A DNA stretch of 42,683 bases. It comes from Novosphingopyxis sp038234155. GTDB taxonomy: Bacteria; Pseudomonadota; Alphaproteobacteria; Sphingomonadales; Sphingomonadaceae. The position numbers and the translations under genes are program-made. The stretch's first letter is position 1. Every line of letters starts with the position of its first letter. Below, piece after piece: positions 21,175 to 29,768 of this stretch. The notes under the pieces are model-generated. The model was given only the letters and a program-made list of their open reading frames with translations. It was not told the origin of the DNA and did no database searches. Location: positions 1 to 42,683 of the forward strand of contig JBBSUT010000003.1 of assembly GCA_038234155.1 (NCBI GenBank), in the 5' to 3' direction.

Positions 21175-21849
21175 TTATGACAGCTGCCCGCCCAGCCGCA
21201 GGGTTTCGGCCCAGACATCCAGCGCATGAGTGCCGTTCTGGATGCGGCTCAGCGGGATTTCGATGACAACCGCCGTATCGTTGGCGCTGGCGAAGAAATC
21301 CCGCGTCGATCTGATGCTGAGATTGCCCGATTGCCGCGACTCGTTGAAACCCTGAAGATCGAAGAAAAACGGATCGTCGAACAGCCCGGCGCGGAAGCGC
21401 ACGCCATCGCTGCTGTTGTCCGCCTCGACGGGGCCAACCAGCGGGTTGCCGCCGTTGGTGTCCGGAATGCCGGTGATCTGCAAACCGTAGGCATTGGTCT
21501 TGGACGCGTCCTGACCAAAGCGGATGCGGATCGCAATCTCACTATCCGTGGCCGCGCCGGCGTTGGAAATGTTCACCTTGTACAGAATGTTGCGATCATA
21601 GGTGGCGGCGGACGATGTTGGCACAGGGCCGGCAAAGGTCAGGATCAGCACCAGCTTGTCGGCGGTGTGATAGGCGAAAATATCCCCGAAATCGGCCGCC
21701 TTGTCGGGCTTGCTCGCGGCCGTTCCGGCGCGCTGCGGCGGATCATTGTGGTCCGCGGCCAAAGCGAACTGCTCCGGCAACATGATGGCCAGCGGAAAGG
21801 CCAGCGCGATTGCACCGCCCGCCGCCGCCAGCTTGGCAAATTTACGCAT
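21175..21849 (-). CDS. Secreted DUF4331 family protein
   Basis: A 224-residue protein with a signal peptide ending near ALAADHNDPP and a DUF4331-type core: ADFGDIFAYHTADKLVLILTF near the mature N-terminus and AGLFDDPFFFDLQGF past the middle. DUF4331 proteins are extracytoplasmic, often near sigma-factor or oxidative-stress genes; their function is not established. This copy corresponds to the N-terminal and central part of longer DUF4331 proteins (about 450 residues); the remaining motifs are in the gene immediately upstream. GAGGAG lies a few bases before the ATG, and 39 bases separate it from the upstream lipoprotein gene. Confidence 0.82.
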   Translation of the reverse strand: MRKFAKLAAAGGAIALAFPLAIMLPEQFALAADHNDPPQRAGTAASKPDKAADFGDIFAYHTADKLVLILTFAGPVPTSSAATYDRNILYKVNISNAGAATDSEIAIRIRFGQDASKTNAYGLQITGIPDTNGGNPLVGPVEADNSSDGVRFRAGLFDDPFFFDLQGFNESRQSGNLSIRSTRDFFASANDTAVVIEIPLSRIQNGTHALDVWAETLRLGGQLS

Positions 21850-21888
21850 AACCTTGCTCCTCAGCAGCGTGGCAGGGCCCGGATGCGG

Positions 21889-22602
21889 TCATTGAGACGC
21901 GCACAGCGAAAAACCCAGGCCCTGGATATCGTCGGCGAACGCATTGGTCAGGCTGGACAGCTCGTCCTCGATATTGCCGACGAAATCCCCGTTCACGTCG
22001 CTGCCCGGATCGGCATCGTTGTAAGCGGGCTTCCTGACGAACGGCACCAGCGCGGTGGCGACCAGCGGCATACCCATCCGGTCCACCCGGTCATATTCCG
22101 TGTCCTTGGCGTCGACGAAATCGAAATTTGCCCCGTTGGTGGCGGCGCGCGGCGGGTTGCCCTGCGCGGGCGCGAGATAGGGAAAGCCGGTCGCAAAACG
22201 CACGTCGTTGGCAGCGGGATTGAGCGGCAGATCAGCAAACCCCCGCGATCCGTGTTTGCCAAGATCGAGAAAGACATAAGCCAGCATGATGTCCCCCACC
22301 GGATCGGTCAGCAGCCGTCCGTTGGGAAAACCGGCGGGCCGCGACAGATCGATCGTCAGCGTGTCGGGAAAGATCGACTGGCCTACGGTGGTGATGCGGC
22401 CCACCCGGTCTCCCGGTGGCAGTGACTGTGTCAGGCAGTTGCGCACCGTGTAGCGCACGCCGCTCGGCGCGGGCGGCGGCGGCGGCACCGGGATATTGCT
22501 GAAATCTTCCTTGGTATTGACCTGCTTGTTCCCGCCGCTGCACCCGGGCAGCGCGAAGATCATGGACAGGGCCGCGGCTGCGGCAAATGGTCGAACGCTC
22601 AT
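21889..22602 (-). CDS. DUF4331-like lipoprotein
   Basis: A 237-residue predicted lipoprotein: short signal with lipobox ALPGC (Cys21), a proline run, then GFPNGRLLTDPVGDIMLAY and VDRMGMPLVATALVPF, which match the C-terminal half of DUF4331 proteins. No function is known. It is first in a two-gene leftward operon with the DUF4331 gene at 21175-21849. The start was set at the ATG giving MSVRPFAAAA; a TTG three codons upstream is also in frame. It diverges from acs, so the two could share control. Confidence 0.75.
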   Translation of the reverse strand: MSVRPFAAAAALSMIFALPGCSGGNKQVNTKEDFSNIPVPPPPPAPSGVRYTVRNCLTQSLPPGDRVGRITTVGQSIFPDTLTIDLSRPAGFPNGRLLTDPVGDIMLAYVFLDLGKHGSRGFADLPLNPAANDVRFATGFPYLAPAQGNPPRAATNGANFDFVDAKDTEYDRVDRMGMPLVATALVPFVRKPAYNDADPGSDVNGDFVGNIEDELSSLTNAFADDIQGLGFSLCASQ

Positions 22603-22752
22603 GCTACTCAAATCCTCGGCTACCGGCCATCGGCGGTCATGCTAGCAGAGGAACCCGGCGCTGTGGTAGTCGTAAAGCTTGCAACGCCCGGTCAGCCAAG
22701 GATGAGCGGGCGGGCCGATGGTGCGGGGCCAGTAGCGAAAAGGATGACGGAT

Positions 22753-24732
22753 ATGAGCGACGGCAGGCAGGACGAGGCGCTGGTCATGCGGCCAACAGGC
22801 GGGGACACGCATTGCGATGCAGACGCATATGACGCGCTCTATGCACGCGCGCTGTCAGACCCGGACGGTTTCTGGCGCGAGCAGGCGCGGCGGATCGACT
22901 GGTTCGTCGAGCCGACCAGGATCGGCAACTGGAGCTTCGGTTCAGCCGCCGTGGGTTCGCCAGTTTCGATAAAATCACCAGTTTCGATAAAATGGTATGA
23001 AGACGGGTGCTTGAACCTTTGTCACAATTGCGTGGACCGGCATGTCGCGGACGGAAACGGCGATGTGACCGCGCTCATTTGGGAGGCCGACGAACCCGGC
23101 GTCACGCGAACGCTGCGCTATGCCGAGCTGCACAGGGACGTGCAGCGCTTTGCCAATGTGCTCAAGGCGATGGGCATAGCGCGCGGCGACCGGGTGACCC
23201 TGTATCTGCCGATGATCCTGGAGGGCGCGGTCGCGATGCTCGCCTGCGCGCGGATCGGCGCGGTGCATTCGGTGGTATTTGGCGGCTTCTCCCCCGAAGC
23301 GCTGGCCGGGCGGATCGAGGATTGCGACAGCCGCTTCCTGATCACCGCCGATGCCGGAGTGCGCGCGGGCAAGCCGGTGCCGCTGAAAGCCAATGCCGAC
23401 GCGGCGCTCGAAAAATTGCCGTTTGCGGTCAAGACGCTCGTCATCCGCCACCGCGGCACCGATGTCGCGATGACCGAAGGCCGCGACATCTGGTACGACG
23501 AAGCGGCCGGCACCGTCCCCGCGGACTGCCCGTGCGAGGAGATGGCGGCGGAGGACCCGCTGTTCATCCTCTACACTTCCGGATCGACGGGCAAACCCAA
23601 GGGCGTGCTCCACACCACCGGCGGCTATGCGGTGTGGACAGCGGCCACATTCCACTACACGTTCGATTACCGGCCGGGCGATATCTACTGGTGCACCGCC
23701 GATATCGGCTGGGTTACGGGCCACAGCTATATCGTCTACGGTCCGCTGCAGAACGGCGCGACCAGCCTGATGTTCGAAGGCGTGCCGAACTATCCCGACA
23801 CGAGCCGTTTGTGGGACATGGTGGAGCGGCACAAGGTCAATATTTTCTACACCGCCCCCACGGCAATCCGCGCGCTGATGCGGGAAGGCGATGCGCCGGT
23901 GCGCAAACATGATCTGTCCTCGCTCAAACTGCTCGGTACGGTGGGCGAGCCGATCAATCCGGAAGCCTGGCGATGGTATCGTCAGGTGGTGGGCGGCGGC
24001 GCGGTGCCGATTGTCGATACCTGGTGGCAGACCGAAACGGGCGGCATCATGATCACCACGCTGCCGGGCGCGCACGACATGAAGCCGGGCAGCGCGGGCA
24101 AGCCGTTTTTCGGCATCGCGCCGCAGCTCCTGGATGCCGATGGCAAGGTGCTGGACGGCGCGGCCGAGGGCAATCTGGTCATCGCGCGCAGCTGGCCGGG
24201 TCAGGCGCGCACGATCTACGGCGATCACGAGCGCTTCGTGCAGACCTATTTCGGCGCTTATGAGGGCAAATATTTCACCGGCGACGGCTGCCGCCGCGAT
24301 GCGCAGGGCTATTATACCATCACCGGGCGGGTCGACGACGTCATCAACGTGTCGGGCCACCGCATGGGCACCGCCGAGGTGGAGAGCGCGCTGGTGCTTC
24401 ATCCCAAGGTCGCCGAGGCCGCAGTGGTCGGCTATGCGCACGATCTGAAGGGGCAGGGCATCTATTGCTATGTTACGTTGAACGCCGGCGAAGAAGCGTC
24501 GGATGCGTTGGAAAGCGCGCTGAAAAACCATGTCCGCAGCGAAATCGGGCCGATCGCCACGCCCGATCATCTGCACTTCACCCCCGCCCTGCCCAAAACC
24601 CGCAGCGGCAAGATCATGCGCCGCATCCTGCGCAAGATTGCCGAGAACGATCATCATGCCCTGGGCGATACCTCCACGCTGGCCGATCCGGATGTGGTCG
24701 ACGGGCTGATTGAAGGACGCAAGAACCGCTGA
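22753..24732 (+). CDS. acs: Acetyl-CoA synthetase (AMP-forming)
   Basis: Acs activates acetate to acetyl-CoA through acetyl-AMP. The 659 residues show the ATP loop YTSGSTGKPKG (from Tyr274), the acetate-pocket WWQTETGG (Trp424-Trp425), YFTGDGCRRD and the C-terminal catalytic lysine Lys620 in TRSGKIMRR, the site normally regulated by acetylation. The start was set at the ATG preceded by AAAAGG at 9 bases; the upstream ATG at 22744 abuts that sequence. Residues 69-80 read SPVSIKSPVSIK, a six-residue tandem duplication not expected in the family, just before WYEDGCLN. Propionate use cannot be excluded. Confidence 0.95.
   Translation: MSDGRQDEALVMRPTGGDTHCDADAYDALYARALSDPDGFWREQARRIDWFVEPTRIGNWSFGSAAVGSPVSIKSPVSIKWYEDGCLNLCHNCVDRHVADGNGDVTALIWEADEPGVTRTLRYAELHRDVQRFANVLKAMGIARGDRVTLYLPMILEGAVAMLACARIGAVHSVVFGGFSPEALAGRIEDCDSRFLITADAGVRAGKPVPLKANADAALEKLPFAVKTLVIRHRGTDVAMTEGRDIWYDEAAGTVPADCPCEEMAAEDPLFILYTSGSTGKPKGVLHTTGGYAVWTAATFHYTFDYRPGDIYWCTADIGWVTGHSYIVYGPLQNGATSLMFEGVPNYPDTSRLWDMVERHKVNIFYTAPTAIRALMREGDAPVRKHDLSSLKLLGTVGEPINPEAWRWYRQVVGGGAVPIVDTWWQTETGGIMITTLPGAHDMKPGSAGKPFFGIAPQLLDADGKVLDGAAEGNLVIARSWPGQARTIYGDHERFVQTYFGAYEGKYFTGDGCRRDAQGYYTITGRVDDVINVSGHRMGTAEVESALVLHPKVAEAAVVGYAHDLKGQGIYCYVTLNAGEEASDALESALKNHVRSEIGPIATPDHLHFTPALPKTRSGKIMRRILRKIAENDHHALGDTSTLADPDVVDGLIEGRKNR
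22957..22992 (+). repeat. 18-bp in-frame tandem duplication within acs
   Basis: Two copies of an 18-base unit (22957-22974 and 22975-22992) differ at one base only (TCG versus TCA) and encode SPVSIK twice. The patch is AT-richer than the rest of the gene. Confidence 0.9.
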
Positions 24733-24813
24733 TATTGATCGCCGCGACCCGGTCGGGCGCGTCCCCGGCCTGTCGAGGCAACCGTGCCGTGTCGACGGAT
24801 GCTGGCCGAAGGC

Positions 24814-25551
24814 TCAGTCCCTGGCGGGCGGAAACCAGCTGAGATCGACGCCTTCACGGCGATCGCGAAATTGCGCGATTCGGCGCAGTTCGGGCTCGTC
24901 GAGCAGCTCGAGCACGCGGCGGTTGCGGCGGATCAGCCCCTCCTGCGTCATTTCCTTGAGCAGGCGATTGACATGGATGGCGGTGAGGCCAACCGCATCG
25001 GCCAGATCGCTCTGCGTGAGCGGCACCTGCAAGACCTTTTCGTCCTGCCCCACCAGTACGCGCAGCCGTATCGCGATCGACAGGAACAGATGCGCCAGCC
25101 GCGCCTTGCCATCGGTCCGCCCCAGCGCGCGCAGCCGATCGTTGAGATCGATCACCTCCAGCATGCCCAGCGAATAGAACAGGGTGCTCAGCCGCGGATG
25201 GCGCGCGAACAGTTCGCCAATCCGCGCGCGCGGGAACATGCACAGGCGAGCGTCCTCGACCGCGCGGACCGTGGTGGTCGCGTGGAAATAGGCGATGCTG
25301 GCGGTGCCGATCATCTCGCCGGGGAAATAGAAGCGCAGGATCTGCCGCTCGCCGCCATCCAGGATCGTTTCGGACATCAGCCAACCGTCCTGAACGATGC
25401 AGATATAATCCGAGTCGGAGCCCTCTTCCCACAGCTTCTGGCCAGCCAGGAACGTCGTCGGCTCCCGCTCCAGATCGGCGATATCCGCCTTCTCCGCCTG
25501 CGTCAGGTCGATATGGTGCAGCAGGCGCTGCACAAAACAACTTTCGGCCAT
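24814..25551 (-). CDS. Crp/Fnr family transcriptional regulator
   Basis: A 245-residue regulator with an N-terminal cyclic-nucleotide-binding-like beta roll (about 20-130; LWEEGSDSDYICIVQDGWL, FYFPGEMIGTASI), a dimer helix, and a C-terminal winged helix whose recognition region is LTQSDLADAVGLTAIHVNRL. It lacks the N-terminal cysteine cluster of FNR, so oxygen sensing by an iron-sulfur cluster is unlikely; the effector is unknown. The start was set at MAESCFVQRL, with GGGAG about 11 bases upstream; a TTG further upstream keeps the frame open. It converges with acs and diverges from the acyl-CoA ligase, which it could regulate. Confidence 0.92.
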   Translation of the reverse strand: MAESCFVQRLLHHIDLTQAEKADIADLEREPTTFLAGQKLWEEGSDSDYICIVQDGWLMSETILDGGERQILRFYFPGEMIGTASIAYFHATTTVRAVEDARLCMFPRARIGELFARHPRLSTLFYSLGMLEVIDLNDRLRALGRTDGKARLAHLFLSIAIRLRVLVGQDEKVLQVPLTQSDLADAVGLTAIHVNRLLKEMTQEGLIRRNRRVLELLDEPELRRIAQFRDRREGVDLSWFPPARD

Positions 25552-25721
25552 GACGCTTCTATCTCCCACCCGCAATATCGTTCCGGCTATGATATGATCG
25601 TCGATCACGCGCGGCAACCCCCGCTCACTAGCGGCCTGCCTCGTTTGCGCAATGTACCTGGATCAGATTGTACCGCATCGCCGCAAAAACGAGGGTCGGC
25701 AGCGCGGGACGCACGGTAAAA

Positions 25722-25744
25722 TTCGGGCATACGGTATGTCTGAA
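25722..25744. promoter_or_regulatory. Interrupted dyad upstream of the acyl-CoA ligase
   Basis: CATAC and GTATG arms around a single G (25728-25738) are flanked at equal distance by TTC and GAA, giving a 23-base two-fold symmetric site in the divergent spacer between the Crp/Fnr gene and the ligase gene. It is a candidate operator; which regulator binds is unknown. Confidence 0.4.
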
Positions 25745-25790
25745 CTTGTCGGCTGACGGGCAAGCGGCTAGCCGTGATGATGTGAACAGC

Positions 25791-27569
25791 ATGGACAAAT
25801 CCCAAACCGACCCGCCGCCGCCCCCGACGACGCCGGCGTTCCCCGCGGCCAACCGCGACTGGCCCGCCGCTGGCCTGGCCGACATTCAGGCAATCCTGTG
25901 TGCGCCCGGCGCGCGGTTCGAGATGGAGGAGCGTGTCATACGCGGCCAGCCCGTGCGGACCTGGAAAAACGCGCCGCCCACGCTGGCCGCTCTGGCGGGC
26001 GCCGCGCGCGGCCATGGCGATAAAATATTCATGATCCTGGAGCAGGAACGGGTCAGCTACGCCGCCTGGCACCGCGCCACAGCGGCGCTGGCCCGGCATT
26101 TTCAGACGCTGGGCATCGCCAAGGGAGACCGGATCGCGCTGGCCATGCGCAACCTGCCCGAATGGCCGGTCGCCTTTTTTGCCGCCACCGCGATCGGTGC
26201 GGTGGTGGTGCCGCTCAATGCCTGGTGGACCGGGCAGGAACTGGAATATGGAATGAAGGACGCGGGCGCGCGCATGTTCATTTGCGATGCCGAGCGCCAT
26301 GCGCGGATGTGCGATCACTATGCCGCGCTGCCCGATCTGGAAGCCGTGCTGGTGGCGCGCGCGCGCGGCGATCTTGGCGCAAACGCCCGTTCGCTCGAAA
26401 GCGTGATCGGCACCCCGGCGGACTATGCCGCGCTGCCGGACGATGATCTGCCCGAGGCCGCACTGGACGCCGATGATCCGGCCACGATCTTCTACACCAG
26501 CGGCACCACCGGCAAGCCCAAGGGCGCGCTCGGCACGCACCGCAACATCTGCACCAACATCTTTTCCAGCGCCTATGCCGCCGCACGCTCCTTTCTGCGG
26601 CGCGGTGAGCTGCCGCCCGATCCGCCGCCGCGCGCGGTCGGGCTGCTGGTGATCCCGCTGTTCCATGTCACCGCCTGTTCCGCGACGATGACCGGCGCGA
26701 TGGCGGGCGGCGCGACGATGATCTTCATGCACAAATGGGATGCCGAGGAGGCGTTCGCTATCATCGAGCGCGAGGGCGTCACCCAGGCCGGCGGCGTACC
26801 GACCATCGCCTGGCAACTGATCGAGCATCCCGCGCGCGGGGCATATGATCTGCGTTCGCTGACATCGGTCAGCTATGGCGGGGCGCCGTCCGCGCCCGAT
26901 CTGGTGCGCAAGATCCGCGACGTGCTGGGCGCGCTGCCGGGCAACGGCTGGGGGATGACCGAGACCATGGCCACCGTCACCAGCCACGGCGCAGAGGACT
27001 ATCTCCACCGCCCCGACAGCTGCGGCCCGCCGGTGCCGGTGTCCGATATCAAGGTGATGCACGAGGATGGCAGCACCGAAATGCCGTTCGGCGAGATCGG
27101 TGAACTGTGGGCGCGCGGGCCGCAGATCGTGGCGGGATACTGGAACAAGCCCGGCGCCACGGCGGAGACCTTTATCGATGGCTGGGTGCGCACCGGAGAT
27201 CTGGCGCGGATCGACGCCGAAGGCTTTTGCTACATTGTCGACCGGGCCAAGGACATCGTCATCCGGGGCGGCGAAAATATCTATTCGACCGAGGTGGAGA
27301 ACATCCTCTACGATCACCCCGCCGTCACCGACGCCGCCGTGATTGCCCTGCCCCACCGCACGCTGGGGGAGGAGCCGGGCGCGGTGGTCCACCTGGCCCC
27401 CGGACAAACCGCGAGCGAACGCGAACTGCAGGACTGGGTCCGGCGCCATATCGCCGCATTCAAGGTACCGGTGCGGATCGTTTTCTCCGACGAAACACTG
27501 CCGCGCAACGCCAATGGCAAGATCATGAAGAACGAACTGAAAAGCCTGTTCGAGGAGACCACAGCATGA
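25791..27569 (+). CDS. Class I adenylate-forming acyl-CoA ligase
   Basis: A 592-residue AMP-forming ligase that would activate a carboxylic acid to its CoA thioester. Motifs are FYTSGTTGKPKGAL (ATP loop), GWGMTET, GDLARIDAEGFCYIVDRAKD (hinge) and the catalytic lysine in NANGKIMKNE. The sequence is fatty/aromatic acyl-CoA ligase-like rather than acetyl-CoA synthetase-like; the acyl group cannot be read from sequence. The start was set at the ATG giving MDKSQTD; the frame is open 41 codons further back. Its stop overlaps the next start as ATGA, coupling it to the DUF3089 hydrolase. Neighbouring SDR, TetR and dehydrogenase genes suggest acyl catabolism. Confidence 0.92.
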   Translation: MDKSQTDPPPPPTTPAFPAANRDWPAAGLADIQAILCAPGARFEMEERVIRGQPVRTWKNAPPTLAALAGAARGHGDKIFMILEQERVSYAAWHRATAALARHFQTLGIAKGDRIALAMRNLPEWPVAFFAATAIGAVVVPLNAWWTGQELEYGMKDAGARMFICDAERHARMCDHYAALPDLEAVLVARARGDLGANARSLESVIGTPADYAALPDDDLPEAALDADDPATIFYTSGTTGKPKGALGTHRNICTNIFSSAYAAARSFLRRGELPPDPPPRAVGLLVIPLFHVTACSATMTGAMAGGATMIFMHKWDAEEAFAIIEREGVTQAGGVPTIAWQLIEHPARGAYDLRSLTSVSYGGAPSAPDLVRKIRDVLGALPGNGWGMTETMATVTSHGAEDYLHRPDSCGPPVPVSDIKVMHEDGSTEMPFGEIGELWARGPQIVAGYWNKPGATAETFIDGWVRTGDLARIDAEGFCYIVDRAKDIVIRGGENIYSTEVENILYDHPAVTDAAVIALPHRTLGEEPGAVVHLAPGQTASERELQDWVRRHIAAFKVPVRIVFSDETLPRNANGKIMKNELKSLFEETTA

Positions 27570-28780
27570 CCATGCCCGGCATCGCATTTGCTGTCCTGAT
27601 GCAGGCCGCCGCGCCCGCCCCCGCTTCAGTTCCCGCGACCGATTCGGGCCCCTCGACCGATTCGGGCCCCGCCTCCGATTCGGCGCCCAATGATTATACG
27701 CTGGAGCAGAACTGGCTCTGCCGTCCCGGCCGCCGCGATGCCTGCACCATCCCGCGCGATGCCGCCACGGTGGCGGCCGACGGAACCGTCACCGATGCGC
27801 CATTCGTGCAGGCCGCCGCGCCGGCCGCGGACTGTTTTTACGTCTATCCTACCGTCTCGCTCGACGCACCGGACAACAGCGACATGGTGGCCAATGATGA
27901 GGAGCGATCGGTCGTCGCCGCGCAGTTCGCGCGATTTGGCGGCGTCTGCCGTCCGTTCGCGCCGGTCTATCGCCAGATCACGCTCAGCGCGCTGCGCCGG
28001 GCGATGATCTCCGGCACGATGCGCGCGGGCGATCGCGCGCTGATCTACAACGACGTGCGCGATGCTTTCCGCGATTATCTGACGCGCGACAATGGCGGGC
28101 GGCCGTTCGTGCTCTACGGGCATAGCCAGGGTGCGGGCATCCTCAAGGAGCTGGTGGCCGGGGAGGTGGACGGCCAGCCGGTGCAGCGCCAGATGCTGTC
28201 GGCCCTGCTGATCGGCACCAATGTGGCTGTACCGGACGGCAAGGATGTCGGCGGCGATTTCAAGGCGGTGCCGCTTTGCCGCTCGGCCGACCAGACCGGC
28301 TGCGTGGTCAGCTACATGAGCTTTCGGGCCGAGGCTCCCCCGCCCGTCACGTCGCGCTTCGGCCGCGTCGAGGGCGCAAAGCTGCGCGCGGCCTGCACCA
28401 ATCCGGCCGACCTGTCTGGCACGCGCGGCATGGCTGCGGCCGATGCCACGCTGCTGAACCGTGGATCGATCGTCTCCAGCGCCGAGGCCGCGCCGCCGTG
28501 GACCGATGCCGCGCCCACGATCACCCAAGGCTATATCAAGGTGCCGGGACTGCTCTCCACACAATGCGTGCGGACGGACGGGTTCGACTATCTGGCGGTA
28601 ACGGTGAACGGCGATCCGGCCGATCCGCGCACCGACAGCATAGTAGGCGACGTTAAAATCGGCGGCACTGTTTTGGCCGACTGGGGCCTGCACCTGATCG
28701 ACGTCAACGTGGCCGAGGGCGATCTGACCGGCCTGATCGCCAGCCAGGCCGCTGCCTGGCAAACGCGAGCGGGCGGCTAG
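27566..28780 (+). CDS. DUF3089 alpha/beta-hydrolase
   Basis: A 404-residue protein of the DUF3089 family, lipase-like alpha/beta-hydrolases. The nucleophile elbow YGHSQGAG (His186-Ser187) is present, with DCFYVYPTVSLD early in the fold and FDYLAVTVNGDP late. A short hydrophobic N-terminus (MPGIAFAVLMQAAAPAPA) is compatible with export. Residues 24-41 are three copies of a six-residue repeat (ATDSGP, STDSGP, ASDSAP), probably a flexible linker. Translation is coupled to the ligase by a 4-base ATGA overlap; release of a free acid by this hydrolase and its activation by the ligase is a natural hypothesis, unproven. Confidence 0.87.
   Translation: MTMPGIAFAVLMQAAAPAPASVPATDSGPSTDSGPASDSAPNDYTLEQNWLCRPGRRDACTIPRDAATVAADGTVTDAPFVQAAAPAADCFYVYPTVSLDAPDNSDMVANDEERSVVAAQFARFGGVCRPFAPVYRQITLSALRRAMISGTMRAGDRALIYNDVRDAFRDYLTRDNGGRPFVLYGHSQGAGILKELVAGEVDGQPVQRQMLSALLIGTNVAVPDGKDVGGDFKAVPLCRSADQTGCVVSYMSFRAEAPPPVTSRFGRVEGAKLRAACTNPADLSGTRGMAAADATLLNRGSIVSSAEAAPPWTDAAPTITQGYIKVPGLLSTQCVRTDGFDYLAVTVNGDPADPRTDSIVGDVKIGGTVLADWGLHLIDVNVAEGDLTGLIASQAAAWQTRAGG
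27635..27688 (+). repeat. Three 18-bp tandem repeats in the hydrolase gene
   Basis: Units at 27635-27652, 27653-27670 and 27671-27688; the first two are near identical, the third diverged. They stay in frame and encode the DSGP-type linker. Confidence 0.8.
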
Positions 28781-28809
28781 ACCGCGCAGCAATCGCGGCA
28801 CCTTGCCCG

Positions 28810-29616
28810 TCAGGCCCCGCGATTGCCGCGCGGCGCGATCGGGTGGCTCGCGGACAACCCGCCATCGACGGGGAGCGCCTGTCCGTTGACATAGCTCGCC
28901 TGATCGCTCGCCAGGAACAGCGCCGCCTTGGCGATCTCTTCCGGCTCACCGCCGCGCTTCATGGGGTTGAGCTGGCCGATCTTTTCCAGCTTTCCGGCGC
29001 CCCGCGCATAATCATAGACCGGCTTGGTCATCCCGGTTTCAATCAGGCCGGGGCAGATGCAGTTGACGCGCACATTGGTGCCGTCGAGCTGATAGGCGGC
29101 GGTCTTGACCAGATTGATCACCCCCGCCTTGCTCGCCGAATAGCTGGCCGGCCCCGCGCCCGAACGCAGCCCCGCGACCGATGCCGTGCAGACGATCGAT
29201 CCGCCGCCGCGCTCGGCAATTTTGGGCGCGCCATATTTGATCGCAAGATACGGCCCGATCAGATTGACGCGCAGCACCTCGGCCCAGTCGCCCGCATCGC
29301 TGTCGAACAATCCGCCGGGCTTGTCGCCGGTGATCCCGGCATTGGCGTAGATGATATCCAGCCCGCCGAAGCGCGCGCACGCGTCCTCGACCAGCGCTTT
29401 GACCGCCGCCTCGTCGCCCGCGTCCATCTGCGTGGCGAACCCCGCGCCGCCTGCCGCTTCGATCATCGCCAGCGTCTCGTGCACCGCCTCGGCGCGGTCC
29501 GCGATCATCACGCTCGCGCCCGCCTCGGCGAACAGCTTTGCCGATGCCCGCCCGATGCCCGATGCCGCCCCGGTGACGATCGCCACCTTGCCCGATAGAT
29601 TTATCTGCACGCTCAT
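28810..29616 (-). CDS. SDR family NAD(P)-dependent oxidoreductase
   Basis: A 268-residue classical short-chain dehydrogenase. The cofactor motif TGAASGIG (15-22), the NAG element near residue 92, and the catalytic Ser146-Tyr159-Lys163 (YSASK) are complete. Asp40 after the second strand points to NAD+ preference. In this setting it could be a 3-hydroxyacyl-CoA or alcohol dehydrogenase, but SDR substrate cannot be assigned from sequence. GGAGG lies 9 bases before the ATG. It diverges from the double-TetR gene across 152 bases, the classic layout of a regulator and its target. Confidence 0.92.
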   Translation of the reverse strand: MSVQINLSGKVAIVTGAASGIGRASAKLFAEAGASVMIADRAEAVHETLAMIEAAGGAGFATQMDAGDEAAVKALVEDACARFGGLDIIYANAGITGDKPGGLFDSDAGDWAEVLRVNLIGPYLAIKYGAPKIAERGGGSIVCTASVAGLRSGAGPASYSASKAGVINLVKTAAYQLDGTNVRVNCICPGLIETGMTKPVYDYARGAGKLEKIGQLNPMKRGGEPEEIAKAALFLASDQASYVNGQALPVDGGLSASHPIAPRGNRGA

Positions 29617-29768
29617 ATCAACGATCCTCCGTCGACCACGATGGTTTGACGGCAGACGCTAGAGCATCTCCGCGGCGGGGGGAACGGCGCAAGCGGCATG
29701 GCGATCATTTTCCGTGACCGCCGCCTCCCCGCTTGCTAGCCCGGACATGCAGGGAGTATACCGCGCGC

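Noticed and set aside
20916..21266. 116-codon ORF in the spacer before the DUF4331 gene
   Set aside because: It runs into the antisense of the DUF4331 gene, has no ribosome-binding site and reads as low-complexity Arg/Pro/Ala.
22975..24657. 560-codon open frame opposite acs
   Set aside because: Antisense to a complete acetyl-CoA synthetase and without motifs.
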